DNA from: Bacteroidales bacterium
Lineage (GTDB): Bacteria > Bacteroidota > Bacteroidia > Bacteroidales > UBA7960
Direction: 5' to 3'
Assembly (NCBI GenBank): GCA_007118495.1
Contig: SKRM01000011.1
Location: 1-64,000, forward strand
DNA length: 64,000 nucleotides
How positions within the stretch are numbered: the stretch's first letter is position 1; every line of letters starts with the position of its first letter. Shown here piece after piece: positions 1 to 10,363 of the stretch. A program made the translations under genes and the position numbers. The notes below the pieces were generated by a model. The model saw only the letters and a list, made by a program, of their open reading frames with translations, was not told the DNA's origin and ran no database searches.

Positions 1-290
1 AAAATAATCTAACCTGTTTCTTTCGTCAATCCTTTCACTAAAAAAAAATTAACGGGTTTGCTACTTTGTTTGGCTTCCCAATTCCTCAAAGATCTTTTTT
101 ACCCCGTTTTACTTCCGGGTAAGAACCCCCGTTTGGGGAGGGCAAAGATACAAAATGTTTTTTGTAATAAACAATGTTTTTTTTAAAAAAATTACCGGTT
201 TAAAAACATAAAGCTGGTATTGAACCAGTTAAAAAAAATTCAATAAATATGATGCATTAAGAAGGTAGGCCGTTACCTTCAGGAGCATCA
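1..290. other. AT-rich intergenic region, no gene seen
   Basis: No convincing open reading frame lies here. The stretch is AT-rich and follows the stop of the MoxR gene. At 143-150 the sequence CAAAGATA reads TATCTTTG on the minus strand, which fits the Bacteroidetes -7 element TAnnTTTG, so a promoter for a minus-strand gene beyond the left edge is possible. No good -33 partner was found at the expected spacing. Confidence 0.4.
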
Positions 291-1265
291 TTATTGAGGT
301 AAGCAAACCTGGTCAATGATATGCTCTACTGAAACATCTTCAGCCTCAGCCTTAAAATTGCGTACGATGCGATGTCGCAATACGGCATGAGATATGGCCT
401 TAACATCTTCGATGTCTGGCGCATACTTTCCGTTGAATGCTGCATGACATTTGGCACCGATAATGAGATATTGAGAGGCCCTGGGCCCTGCCCCCCAATG
501 AATGTACTCATTGGCAAGCTTGTGCGCATTGGATGTGCCCGGTCTGGTTCTGGCAGCCAATCCAACGGCATATTCCATCACATGATCCGTTACCGGAACC
601 CGTCTTACAAGATCTTGAAAATACTGTATTTCTTCGGCCTGCATTACCACATTCAAGGATACATGCTTTCCGGATGTCGTATTTTTAACTACCTGCATCT
701 CTTCAGCAAATGATGGGTAGTCAAGGTACACATTGAACATAAAACGGTCAAGTTGCGCTTCAGGCAATGGATACGTACCTTCTTGTTCGATAGGGTTTTG
801 GGTGGCCAGTACAAAAAATGGCTCCTGAAGCCGATGGGTTACTCCTCCTGCTGTAACAGAGCGCTCTTGCATTGCTTCAAGCAGCGCCGATTGCGTTTTT
901 GGAGGCGTCCGGTTAATCTCATCCGCCAAAATAATATTGGCAAACAGGGGTCCTTTAATAAATCGGAAATTCCGGGTTTCGTCAAGGATCTCAGTTCCTA
1001 TAATGTCTGAAGGCATCAGGTCAGGAGTAAACTGTATTCGGTTATATCTTAATCCTAAGACTCCTGAAATAGTGTTTACCAAAAGTGTCTTGGCAAGACC
1101 CGGAACTCCCACCAGCAAGCAGTGCCCCTTGCTGAAAATTGAAATGAGAACATTTTTAACTACATCTTCCTGACCTACGATAACCTTTCCGATCTCACCA
1201 CGTAAAAGTGAAAATTTTCCGGCAAGTGCATCAAGGGCCTCTACATCTGAGTTATATTGCATCAT
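291..1265 (-). CDS. MoxR-family AAA+ ATPase
   Basis: A 324-residue AAA+ ATPase of the MoxR family, thought to act as a chaperone-like ATPase in maturing or activating partner proteins, often with DUF58 and von Willebrand A proteins. Visible motifs are Walker A (VGVPGLAKT), Walker B (IILADEINR), the sensor-1 region FVLATQNPIEQEGTYPLPEA and the arginine-rich lid. Length fits the family. The start is one of two adjacent Met codons (1265 or 1262). The usual DUF58/VWA partners are not in the window on the upstream side; they would have to lie downstream, left of position 1. It follows the SurA-like gene by about 18 bases, so cotranscription with the folding-factor genes is likely. The specific client is unknown. 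Confidence 0.9.
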   Translation of the reverse strand: MMQYNSDVEALDALAGKFSLLRGEIGKVIVGQEDVVKNVLISIFSKGHCLLVGVPGLAKTLLVNTISGVLGLRYNRIQFTPDLMPSDIIGTEILDETRNFRFIKGPLFANIILADEINRTPPKTQSALLEAMQERSVTAGGVTHRLQEPFFVLATQNPIEQEGTYPLPEAQLDRFMFNVYLDYPSFAEEMQVVKNTTSGKHVSLNVVMQAEEIQYFQDLVRRVPVTDHVMEYAVGLAARTRPGTSNAHKLANEYIHWGAGPRASQYLIIGAKCHAAFNGKYAPDIEDVKAISHAVLRHRIVRNFKAEAEDVSVEHIIDQVCLPQ

Positions 1266-1283
1266 AGTTTTTTACTTCCTAAC

Positions 1284-2636
1284 CTACTCTTTCAGCCAGC
1301 CCACCTCAAATGTGCAATGCTGAAAATCTTCATGTACATAAATGTATGTTGTCTGCAGTCTTCTCTCAACCCATCTTTTCACTGCCTGTTGTTTTTTCTT
1401 TTGCAGAGCTAACTGTTGTATAAAGTCATAGTCTTGCTCCAGGTTTGCCGGATGGGGATCTATCCGTTCAACTACCTTGATAATTTTGTAGGCCTGCCTT
1501 CCTCCTTCAGTCATGGTATCAATGGGCCTTGAAATCTGTCCCTGCTCAATTCTGTCAACCACAAAGAATACCCTGGGGTCAATTTCATCTGACCTGAACC
1601 GGGTTGTTCCGGTGTAAGGATTGATCATATTCCCTCCGGTACGTCCACCGGGATGGCTTGAAAACCTCCTGGCCGCTTCGGCAAATGTCATTTCTCCATC
1701 CATGACCAATGTGCGGATACTGTCAAGCTTGTTCTTTGTTTCCTGCTCAAGCTCCGGACCAACCTTTGGCTGCAGAAGAATATGCCGCACATTTACCATT
1801 TCTCCCCTCCGGGATATTAACTGGATAATATGGTATCCTGATCTGGTCTCAACAATTTCAGACACTTCACCTGGTCGCAGTCCAAAAGCAACCGCTTCAA
1901 ATTCGGGGTGAAGGTCTCCTCTGCCATAAAATCCAAGCTCACCTCCGCGTCTGGCCGACCCAGGGTCTTCAGAATATAATATGGCAAGGGTTCGAAAACT
2001 TTCTCCCTCGAGTATGCGCTGACGAAAGCCCTCCAGTCGTTCCTTAATGGCATTGATCTCTTCTTGTGGAATCTGAGGTTCAATGAGGATCTTGGCCAAT
2101 TGCATTTCACTTTCAACCATGGGGATGCTATCTTCAGGAATATTCTCAAAAAAAGCCTTGACTTCAGCAGGGGTTATGGTTACATTTCGTGTGATTTGCC
2201 CTTCCATCCTTCGGCTCATTTCTTGTTCTCTGATCGGCTCACGAAATTCGTCCCTTAACTCTTCGATGGTCCGACCATAATACTCCTCCAGACGCTCTCT
2301 TGATCCAATTTGCTGGATAAAAAACCGAAGTCTTCTTTCAATCTCCTGCTCAACCTGACTCTCACTGACCTCAACACTGTCAATCAAGGCCTGGTTGAAT
2401 AAAAGTTTCTGAAACATCATATCATCCAACAGGACGCAGTATGGTTCAGGACCTAAATCAATGCCCTGTGCTTCTATTTGCTGTCTTTGTGCCGTCAGGT
2501 CTGAACGAAGAATGGCACTATTTCCAACCACTCCAACAACCTGGTCGATGATTACCCTTTCTTGTGCCAGCCCTGATCCGCTGCCAATCATCAGAATTGA
2601 GAACAATACAGGTAATGCTTTTGATAAAATATTCAT
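1284..2636 (-). CDS. SurA-like periplasmic peptidylprolyl isomerase
   Basis: A periplasmic SurA/PpiC-type folding factor of about 450 residues. The chosen Met at 2636 begins a clean signal peptide (MNILSKALPVLF... ending near GLAQ); the longer reading from 2702 adds a charged extension before it and overlaps the preceding gene. After a SurA N-terminal chaperone region come two parvulin (rotamase) domains, seen as YSEDPGSARRGGELGFYGRG and FSSHPGGRTGGNMI blocks, the first closer to consensus than the second. Such proteins help outer-membrane beta-barrel proteins fold. It is the last of three related genes in one minus-strand run and is followed closely by the MoxR gene. I avoid the symbol surA because several paralogues exist here. 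Confidence 0.88.
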   Translation of the reverse strand: MNILSKALPVLFSILMIGSGSGLAQERVIIDQVVGVVGNSAILRSDLTAQRQQIEAQGIDLGPEPYCVLLDDMMFQKLLFNQALIDSVEVSESQVEQEIERRLRFFIQQIGSRERLEEYYGRTIEELRDEFREPIREQEMSRRMEGQITRNVTITPAEVKAFFENIPEDSIPMVESEMQLAKILIEPQIPQEEINAIKERLEGFRQRILEGESFRTLAILYSEDPGSARRGGELGFYGRGDLHPEFEAVAFGLRPGEVSEIVETRSGYHIIQLISRRGEMVNVRHILLQPKVGPELEQETKNKLDSIRTLVMDGEMTFAEAARRFSSHPGGRTGGNMINPYTGTTRFRSDEIDPRVFFVVDRIEQGQISRPIDTMTEGGRQAYKIIKVVERIDPHPANLEQDYDFIQQLALQKKKQQAVKRWVERRLQTTYIYVHEDFQHCTFEVGWLKE

Positions 2637-2673
2637 TGGTTCTGGGTTTAATTTTTTTTTACAATTGATCGCA

Positions 2674-3561
2674 TCAAATAAATTTTTCAATGCTACTGGC
2701 ATTTAAGGCCTGATTATACAATTCAAGCCTTTTTTGCTGGATAAACTGTTTTTTCCTTTGATTGAGCAGTAACATGCGAATATTAACCCGCTCAAACTCT
2801 ATGGGAGGGATATCTCCCGTTAACCGGTAATCATGGATGTAAAGAAAGTAACGATAATAATCATCGGTTATTTCCACATATCTGTTATTGCGCAAAAAAC
2901 TTGCCGGGTTAGAAGTCTGTATGGGCATATCCCGCAAAATGTCACTAAACAGCATCCAGGTGTCTTTACCGAGAAAATAGGTGGCAGCATGCTGCAGACA
3001 ATATTCTTCAAGCTGTGCCAGGCTCTCATCATCTGTACGTCTGTATAATGACCGGGCCTGATTTACGTCAGGTGCCTGCAGGGGCAATTTTATATAGGTT
3101 ACATGGACAATATTTTCCTTTAAGGTAAACTGCCTTTCATGTTGCTGAAAATATTCTTCCATCTGTTGTTCTGTCACAACGGTATCCATTTCTTCTCTGA
3201 CCAATACCGATTCATAGGCATGAACCAGGAGCGCATCACGATAATCCCTGACCTGCTGTTCAATGTCAATATCATCAGAAGATAAACTCTGCAAAGCATG
3301 ATGCAGCAACACCTGTTGATTGATCCATCGATCTACATATCTGTTGATCAGCGTTATACTGTCTATTGAGGATGAACCTGGCGGAACAACTCCCCGGATA
3401 TCCTCCAAATAAAGCCTGCTACCGTGTACCCGGGCAAGCATGGTGCTCTCGGAACGAAGCTCAAAAAAGCTGCACGACATCATGATAAAAACAAACATAA
3501 CGGGTAATAGCTTGAAGACCATTACATGATATGAACCTCTGATATCTGTGCTCTTGTTCAT
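2674..3561 (-). CDS. SurA-N-like lipoprotein without a clear rotamase domain
   Basis: A protein of about 295 residues in the middle of the three-gene folding-factor run. The Met at 3561 overlaps the preceding gene's stop as TAATG, a sign of translational coupling; a GTG six bases upstream is less likely. A hydrophobic N-terminus ends in a lipobox-like VFIMMSC, so it is probably a lipoprotein. The helical region resembles the SurA/PrsA N-terminal chaperone domain, but the parvulin core blocks (YSEDP, GGELG, GYHII) of its neighbours are absent. It probably binds unfolded clients without isomerase activity. The function is inferred from context and is not certain. Confidence 0.7.
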   Translation of the reverse strand: MNKSTDIRGSYHVMVFKLLPVMFVFIMMSCSFFELRSESTMLARVHGSRLYLEDIRGVVPPGSSSIDSITLINRYVDRWINQQVLLHHALQSLSSDDIDIEQQVRDYRDALLVHAYESVLVREEMDTVVTEQQMEEYFQQHERQFTLKENIVHVTYIKLPLQAPDVNQARSLYRRTDDESLAQLEEYCLQHAATYFLGKDTWMLFSDILRDMPIQTSNPASFLRNNRYVEITDDYYRYFLYIHDYRLTGDIPPIEFERVNIRMLLLNQRKKQFIQQKRLELYNQALNASSIEKFI

Positions 3562-5564
3562 TACCACTCTTCTTTAATGCTGTTTAATACTTCATAATCA
3601 ATGTAGACATGATAAGTTTCACGCAAAGAGCTGATCCATTTTTTTTCCAGGTAGTTCTGGTAGTCTGAAATAACCTGTCCTCTGACTTCAGAAAGTTTCA
3701 TTGGCCGCGCAGGCAGTACGTCGGCAATGTCCAGAATTTTATATTGTCCCCCCACCTGTAATGGGCCATATATTCCTGTTGAGACATTATCAGGTAGCGG
3801 TAACTCTTGCATCTCAAAGACACCTTCAACCATAGTAACCCTGGGTAAAGATTCTCCGTCATTTAAAGTGTGCATGATCATTGTGTGATCGGTATCGCTT
3901 GATGTATCACTGATCAACTGCATGATTTCATTTGCTACAGGCGACGAAGTTGTGGTAAAAACAACAGCTTCAATCCTGTCTGGCAAGGTATAATTGGCTC
4001 CATGCTCGTTGAAAAACTCCCGGAGACCGAGTGTGTCTTCAACCGCATTACTCCAAACCATTTTATCGGTTATTTCAAACAGCAGTATTCCGTCATGATA
4101 CTCCTGCATGAGCTGCCCAAATGCGGGATATTTTTCATCAAGAACTGATCGCTCGTATGCAAGTAGGCGTTCTTCAGAAAAACGCTTGAAAGTTGCATTT
4201 ATATAGGCTACCAGATCAGTTTGATTTTGCCTGGACTGATTGTCTGCAATATGGTTTGCAAATTGCTGCTGGGTGTAAGACCGCTCTGCGAAGCGAAATA
4301 GCTCGTCATTCATATTGGCTGCAACTTCTGCGTTCCAATTGGCCTGAAAAACTGATTCATCTATAAGTTCGTAAAATGGAGTCAGTGCAGCATAGTTCTC
4401 CTCGTATGCATATTCTTTTTTAAGTCTTTCAATGATAGATCTTTCACCCAACTGAGACCGGCTATCCTGCTTGATTTTTGACTGCAAGCTGACATAAGCT
4501 TCATCAAATCCGGGAGGTGGTACTTTCTCAATCAATTGTATTATATGCCAACCGTAGGCTGTTCGAACAGGAGGTGAGAAATCTCCTGTATTGGCTAGTT
4601 TACTAATGGCCTGGATAAATTCAGGAACCATTCTGTTACTTGTAAAAGGATTCATCTCACCTCTTCTTCTGGCAGTAGGTGAATCTTCAGAATACCCTGA
4701 AGCAAGTTCGCCAAAATCGGCTCCCTGAACTAATTTATTATATAATTCCCTGATTTGATTCTCCTTACGATCAATCTCATCATGCGGCATCTCCGGGGGT
4801 GTCATCAACATGATATGTGCAACTTTAGCCGTGCCCATGGCAGGGAGTTTGTCAACAACCTTGATCAGGTGATAACCAAAGGCAGTTCTGGCGGGCAATG
4901 AAATTTCACCAACAGGGGTATTATAGGCTGCTGTCTCAAATGGATACACCATATTAAAGACGGAAAAATAGCCCAGATCACCTGCGTTTCCTGGTCTAAT
5001 TGGGTGCTGATCTGAGCCCTCAGCAGCCCGGGCAGCCGGATCATCAGAATATTCTCTGGCCAGTGTCGCAAAATGCTCACCCTGTAATGCCCTTTCTCTC
5101 ACCATCATGGCAGTTTCGTAGGCAGAGAGGGTATCATCCGGGTGGGCATGCTCTCCAACCGCAAACAAAATATGTGAAGCCCTGATGTCATATAATGACC
5201 TGTTATAGGCCTCTACGATCAGCTGTTCGGTTACCTCACGGTCAACCATATATTGAGCCGCCAGTTGTTCTCTATAACCTGCAAGCTCGCGGACAAAACC
5301 CGGGTCATTGTGCATACCAAGTCTTTTGGCTTCTTCAACCTTCAGCCTGAAATCAATATACACCTGAAGGTATTCTTCAATTGACTTGGGTTCAGCAATG
5401 AGGTGTTCAACATTGTTTCTCCGGTAAATAGCTTCAAATTCAGAGCGGGTCAATTCAAAACCATTGAGGCGAAAGAGTACAGGATCATCACTTTGTATTG
5501 ATTCAGCCCGCAAAGCACCCTGAAATATAAGAAAAAACGAAACTAGAAAAATAAGTATGCGCAT
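3561..5564 (-). CDS. Two-domain PpiC-type periplasmic peptidylprolyl isomerase
   Basis: A large exported foldase of about 667 residues. The Met at 5564 starts a signal peptide (MRILIFLVSFFLIFQGALRA); a second possible Met lies four codons upstream. Two parvulin domains are plain: one near residues 125-245 (ASHILFAVGEHAH, GDLGYFSVFNMVYPFE, GYHLIKV) and one near 250-350 (AHIMLMTPPEM, YSEDSPTARRRGEMNPF, GWHIIQLIEKVPP). The long helical C-terminal half is probably the chaperone part. It is the first of three adjacent SurA-like genes and its stop overlaps the next start. The likely role is folding of envelope proteins in the periplasm. Confidence 0.88.
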   Translation of the reverse strand: MRILIFLVSFFLIFQGALRAESIQSDDPVLFRLNGFELTRSEFEAIYRRNNVEHLIAEPKSIEEYLQVYIDFRLKVEEAKRLGMHNDPGFVRELAGYREQLAAQYMVDREVTEQLIVEAYNRSLYDIRASHILFAVGEHAHPDDTLSAYETAMMVRERALQGEHFATLAREYSDDPAARAAEGSDQHPIRPGNAGDLGYFSVFNMVYPFETAAYNTPVGEISLPARTAFGYHLIKVVDKLPAMGTAKVAHIMLMTPPEMPHDEIDRKENQIRELYNKLVQGADFGELASGYSEDSPTARRRGEMNPFTSNRMVPEFIQAISKLANTGDFSPPVRTAYGWHIIQLIEKVPPPGFDEAYVSLQSKIKQDSRSQLGERSIIERLKKEYAYEENYAALTPFYELIDESVFQANWNAEVAANMNDELFRFAERSYTQQQFANHIADNQSRQNQTDLVAYINATFKRFSEERLLAYERSVLDEKYPAFGQLMQEYHDGILLFEITDKMVWSNAVEDTLGLREFFNEHGANYTLPDRIEAVVFTTTSSPVANEIMQLISDTSSDTDHTMIMHTLNDGESLPRVTMVEGVFEMQELPLPDNVSTGIYGPLQVGGQYKILDIADVLPARPMKLSEVRGQVISDYQNYLEKKWISSLRETYHVYIDYEVLNSIKEEW

Positions 5565-5591
5565 AAAATAAATCATTCAGACATATTCTGG

Positions 5592-7082
<1,491 letters not shown>

Positions 7083-7153
7083 TTAGCAAAAGTAGGAAAA
7101 ATATGCCACAAACACCTTTTAAAAAAGCTTAAAACAGTGACAAACAGCCGATG

Positions 7154-8461
7154 CTATTGTCGCCTGGAGTCATCCAGCCTCACAGGCCCTTCATCTTTGC
7201 CACCACCAAAGTAGTACACCACAGTATAGGTAACCCCGTTTGAGGCAGTAATGGTTACCCTGTCCATAACACCAGGTTGTGCTCCGGGAATATTAAAGGT
7301 AGCTACACCACTTGCATTGGAAGTTCTGGTTCCACTATTTGAATATCCGTCAGTACCAATGATACTGAAATGTACCTGGCAGTTTGGAGTGGCCGGAAGC
7401 AATGATCCAACTACAGTAACACTCTGGTATGGCTGGGGGTTAGACGGAACAGGATGGCCTGTTACAAACGCCACCATATCGCAGTTTGTGCCTGATGATG
7501 GCTGTTGATAATAACAGACCTGCACATTTGAACTAGCTGACTTAACAGAATAACCCGGCTGAACTGCTGCTTCGCCTTTTACCGAATAACCTGCAAAATC
7601 AATTTCAATAAGCATCTCATTGCCCTGCTGGGGATACCTGAAATTCTCGAGCAGTACAGGGGGTTGCCCATCAACCAGGATGGCCATATTACTCCCTGGC
7701 GGCAATAGTGTGGCAGGAAAAGGATCATTGAGGCCATAACCCTCGATGATTGAAAAAATGGTAATATCATCTCCTGATTTGTTCTTGGAGGTATACCAGT
7801 TCAGCAACCTGTATGAGCCATAGGCCACAGTGCCACCAATGGCCCCTATGGCTGCAAGTGCAGGCCAGGTGGGGGCTGTAATGATGAGTGCAGCGCCATA
7901 GGTCGCTCCGGCACCCAATGACCCTGCTATGCCCATGTTTACAACACGCATTGGATTATTGATGCGCAATTCATCCATACGCTGCTTATATTGGGCATCT
8001 GTAATCAAACCTTCTTTGTGGGCCTGCGCAATGGCTGCAGCTTCGGTTCTTGTTTCACCGATAATATCACCCAGTCTTTTGATTGTGAGTGGATCCAATC
8101 CTGAAATACCAAAAACCCCTGCAACTACACTTTCGCAATATTCAGCCACTTTCAGGGATTCATGTTTGAGCGTTTTCCCTTTGCCTGCAATAAGCGCTTC
8201 CATTTTAACGGCAAAATCATCAACACTTTGGAGGTATTTTACCGTAATATTGTACACTTCGTCATTGCTCATGTTCGCAAAATTGGCCGATTCATATTCG
8301 ACCGAGATCAGGAGAAAATCAGCTGTGGTATCCATAACGATTCCCAGCTCTTTTTTAAATTGCTCTACCTGCTTTTCAGGAGAGCTATTGTCCAGATCAC
8401 AGGACACAAAGCCCAACCCTGTAATCAGGATCAGACTTAAAATAATTGCCTTCGCTTTCAT
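7154..8461 (-). CDS. Lipoprotein with a hydrophobic hairpin and Ig-like C-terminus, function unknown
   Basis: A predicted lipoprotein of 435 residues; the Met at 8461 starts the signal peptide with lipobox GFVSC (Cys 21). A longer reading from 8527 has no signal sequence and is rejected. A helical region (about 35-170) is followed by a Gly/Ala-rich hydrophobic stretch (about 172-222: MGIAGSLGAGATYGAALIIT...) that could insert in a membrane or pack as a hairpin. The last 90 residues look like a bacterial Ig-like beta domain (VTVVGSLLPATPNCQVHFSI). I do not recognise the family. It stands alone between guaB and a type IX secreted protein. Confidence 0.75.
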   Translation of the reverse strand: MKAKAIILSLILITGLGFVSCDLDNSSPEKQVEQFKKELGIVMDTTADFLLISVEYESANFANMSNDEVYNITVKYLQSVDDFAVKMEALIAGKGKTLKHESLKVAEYCESVVAGVFGISGLDPLTIKRLGDIIGETRTEAAAIAQAHKEGLITDAQYKQRMDELRINNPMRVVNMGIAGSLGAGATYGAALIITAPTWPALAAIGAIGGTVAYGSYRLLNWYTSKNKSGDDITIFSIIEGYGLNDPFPATLLPPGSNMAILVDGQPPVLLENFRYPQQGNEMLIEIDFAGYSVKGEAAVQPGYSVKSASSNVQVCYYQQPSSGTNCDMVAFVTGHPVPSNPQPYQSVTVVGSLLPATPNCQVHFSIIGTDGYSNSGTRTSNASGVATFNIPGAQPGVMDRVTITASNGVTYTVVYYFGGGKDEGPVRLDDSRRQ

Positions 8462-8679
8462 TTTTATATGGTATTGTTTAAGGGCTAAAAAATGCATGTT
8501 GCAGACGATCAAAATACTGACCGACAATTAAAGCATTGTCTAAATTTATTGATAATATCAATCTGCAAATTGCTGTGGATGAGGTTCAATACGGCAAAAA
8601 CCCTGGTTTTTTACCATTTGATATTAATAGTAAAAGAATTTTACTTTTTGGGAATCAAAGAATGGGACTCACAGGGACA

Positions 8680-10329
8680 TTAACGAACCAGGTAGACCAC
8701 CCCTTTTCTTTCAGCTGGTTCACCAGAAGGCAGGGTAAAGCGGACATGGTACATATAGGCACCATCAGGCAGGGCTGAACCGGCAGTTCCTGATCCGTCG
8801 CCATGTAAACGGCCATCCCAGGCTGTTTCCAGTTCATTTGTTGAGAAAATCAGCAGACCATGGCGGTCGTAAACAGACAATGTGTAGGTGGATGGGGTAA
8901 ACCCAATAAAGCGGGGCTGAAAGTATCTGTTTTCATCTACATTACTGTTGGGGCGAAACGCATTGGGGATGTTGACTTCTGGTTCAATGGACAATACAAG
9001 CAGATTGGAAAAGCTTTCTCCATCAGACATGTTCACCCTGAATGTGACATCTTCGCTGAAGGGGAGCGGGTGGTCAAGAGAAATTTGCTCAGAGCGATTG
9101 CCGGTAAAGAAAAATGGTCCCGAGGCTATTTCAAAGACTGGGTTTCCAGCAATTTGGTATTCTATATAATATTCCGCTGAGATTGGTTGGACAGGATGCG
9201 TTATACCAAGTATTATATCCCAGCGGCTTTCATCCATCTGCATATCTTCCAATTCAAGGAAAATGGTGGACATCACTTCAGAGACCATAAATTCTTCATC
9301 ACAAGCTTCTCCACCATCATCAACCAAATAGGCCACCACCCTGTAATACCATGGACCCACATCAAGAGTCACATCCAGGTCAGTAAAATTTAGCTCTCCG
9401 TCTTGACCGGGGGTCTCACGGACAACTTCTTTCCAATCATTGGCATCGGGGCTGCGCTCCAGGGCAAATTCAAAATCACCAATGTCGCCCCTGACTATGG
9501 CAGAAGCTGTGACTCCTTGATTTCCGGCAACGCTTAAATCATTCATATCCAGCATTTCCAGTTCGGGAAAAATAATTAGTTCTGTAATGATATTGGAAAA
9601 CGAAAACCTGCCAGGGTTATCCGGATCGTCAAATTCGGCGGCTTGCGCCCTGAAATTGAATGTACCCGGTGTCAGTAGTTCGTGAACATATGATTGGAGG
9701 GCTAGCTCCCCCTCAAAATCAATGCTTTCTTCATATTCATCGTCAATGTAAATGTGATAAAATGCAAAAGGCACCGGTTCTCCCCTGCTTTCAGGGTCGT
9801 TTTCAGCAAATTGATTGTGGGTTTGTATCCTGTATTGCGTCCATTCAATGGTAATCTCTCTTGTGCAGGCATTAAAATGAGAATCTTCTTGCAAATAAAT
9901 GCTCCGGTGTATAAGTGACTGAAGATATGAGCCTCCTGCACCAGGTTCAGAACCAGAAGGCTGGTAAGCCAGATAATATAAGAAAGGTGGCTCAATGCCA
10001 GCTGGAACCAAATCTATGTGGTGATAAACATAGTCCTCAACAGGATCACGTTGTACAGTGGATAAATCAATATCGATGGGCTCAAATGGACCATCATCAA
10101 TAGCATAACCTTCGCCCTTATATCTGTTGATGATCAATGTCCCCGACAGGTCATCAGCGCGCAGAAAAAATCTGATTTCCACCTGGCGGTTATTCTCATC
10201 TGAAATGCTTAACTCTAAAAGTTCCAGAACTTCATTAACGTTTACCTGGGTCTGGGGCTTTGTTCCCGTCACCCAAAAAGGTAGTAGTACGAACAACCAA
10301 ATGAGCAATATGCCAGCGGATTTTTTCAT
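8680..10329 (-). CDS. Type IX secreted protein with gliding-motility (type B) C-terminal domain
   Basis: An exported protein of 549 residues. It has a signal peptide (MKKSAGILLIWLFVLLPFWV), two or three beta-rich repeats with fibronectin-like character, and a C-terminal domain of the CHU_C / gliding-motility type B class: IPNAFRPNSNVDENRYFQ, YTLSVYDRHGLLIFST, AWDG, LPDGAYMYHVRFTLPSGE and a final KGVVYLVR. In Bacteroidetes this domain directs secretion through the type IX machinery, with type B cargo usually linked to PorP/SprF-like partners. Its extracellular role cannot be read from the sequence. The roughly 218-base gap before the next gene (8462-8679) holds nothing else I recognise. Confidence 0.88.
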   Translation of the reverse strand: MKKSAGILLIWLFVLLPFWVTGTKPQTQVNVNEVLELLELSISDENNRQVEIRFFLRADDLSGTLIINRYKGEGYAIDDGPFEPIDIDLSTVQRDPVEDYVYHHIDLVPAGIEPPFLYYLAYQPSGSEPGAGGSYLQSLIHRSIYLQEDSHFNACTREITIEWTQYRIQTHNQFAENDPESRGEPVPFAFYHIYIDDEYEESIDFEGELALQSYVHELLTPGTFNFRAQAAEFDDPDNPGRFSFSNIITELIIFPELEMLDMNDLSVAGNQGVTASAIVRGDIGDFEFALERSPDANDWKEVVRETPGQDGELNFTDLDVTLDVGPWYYRVVAYLVDDGGEACDEEFMVSEVMSTIFLELEDMQMDESRWDIILGITHPVQPISAEYYIEYQIAGNPVFEIASGPFFFTGNRSEQISLDHPLPFSEDVTFRVNMSDGESFSNLLVLSIEPEVNIPNAFRPNSNVDENRYFQPRFIGFTPSTYTLSVYDRHGLLIFSTNELETAWDGRLHGDGSGTAGSALPDGAYMYHVRFTLPSGEPAERKGVVYLVR

Positions 10330-10363
10330 AGGTAATTAAAGATTCAACATACTGCAGGTCTGA

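Noticed and set aside
7929-8531. 200-residue plus-strand frame
   Set aside because: Antisense to the lipoprotein gene, which has a proper signal peptide; the antisense product is compositionally odd.
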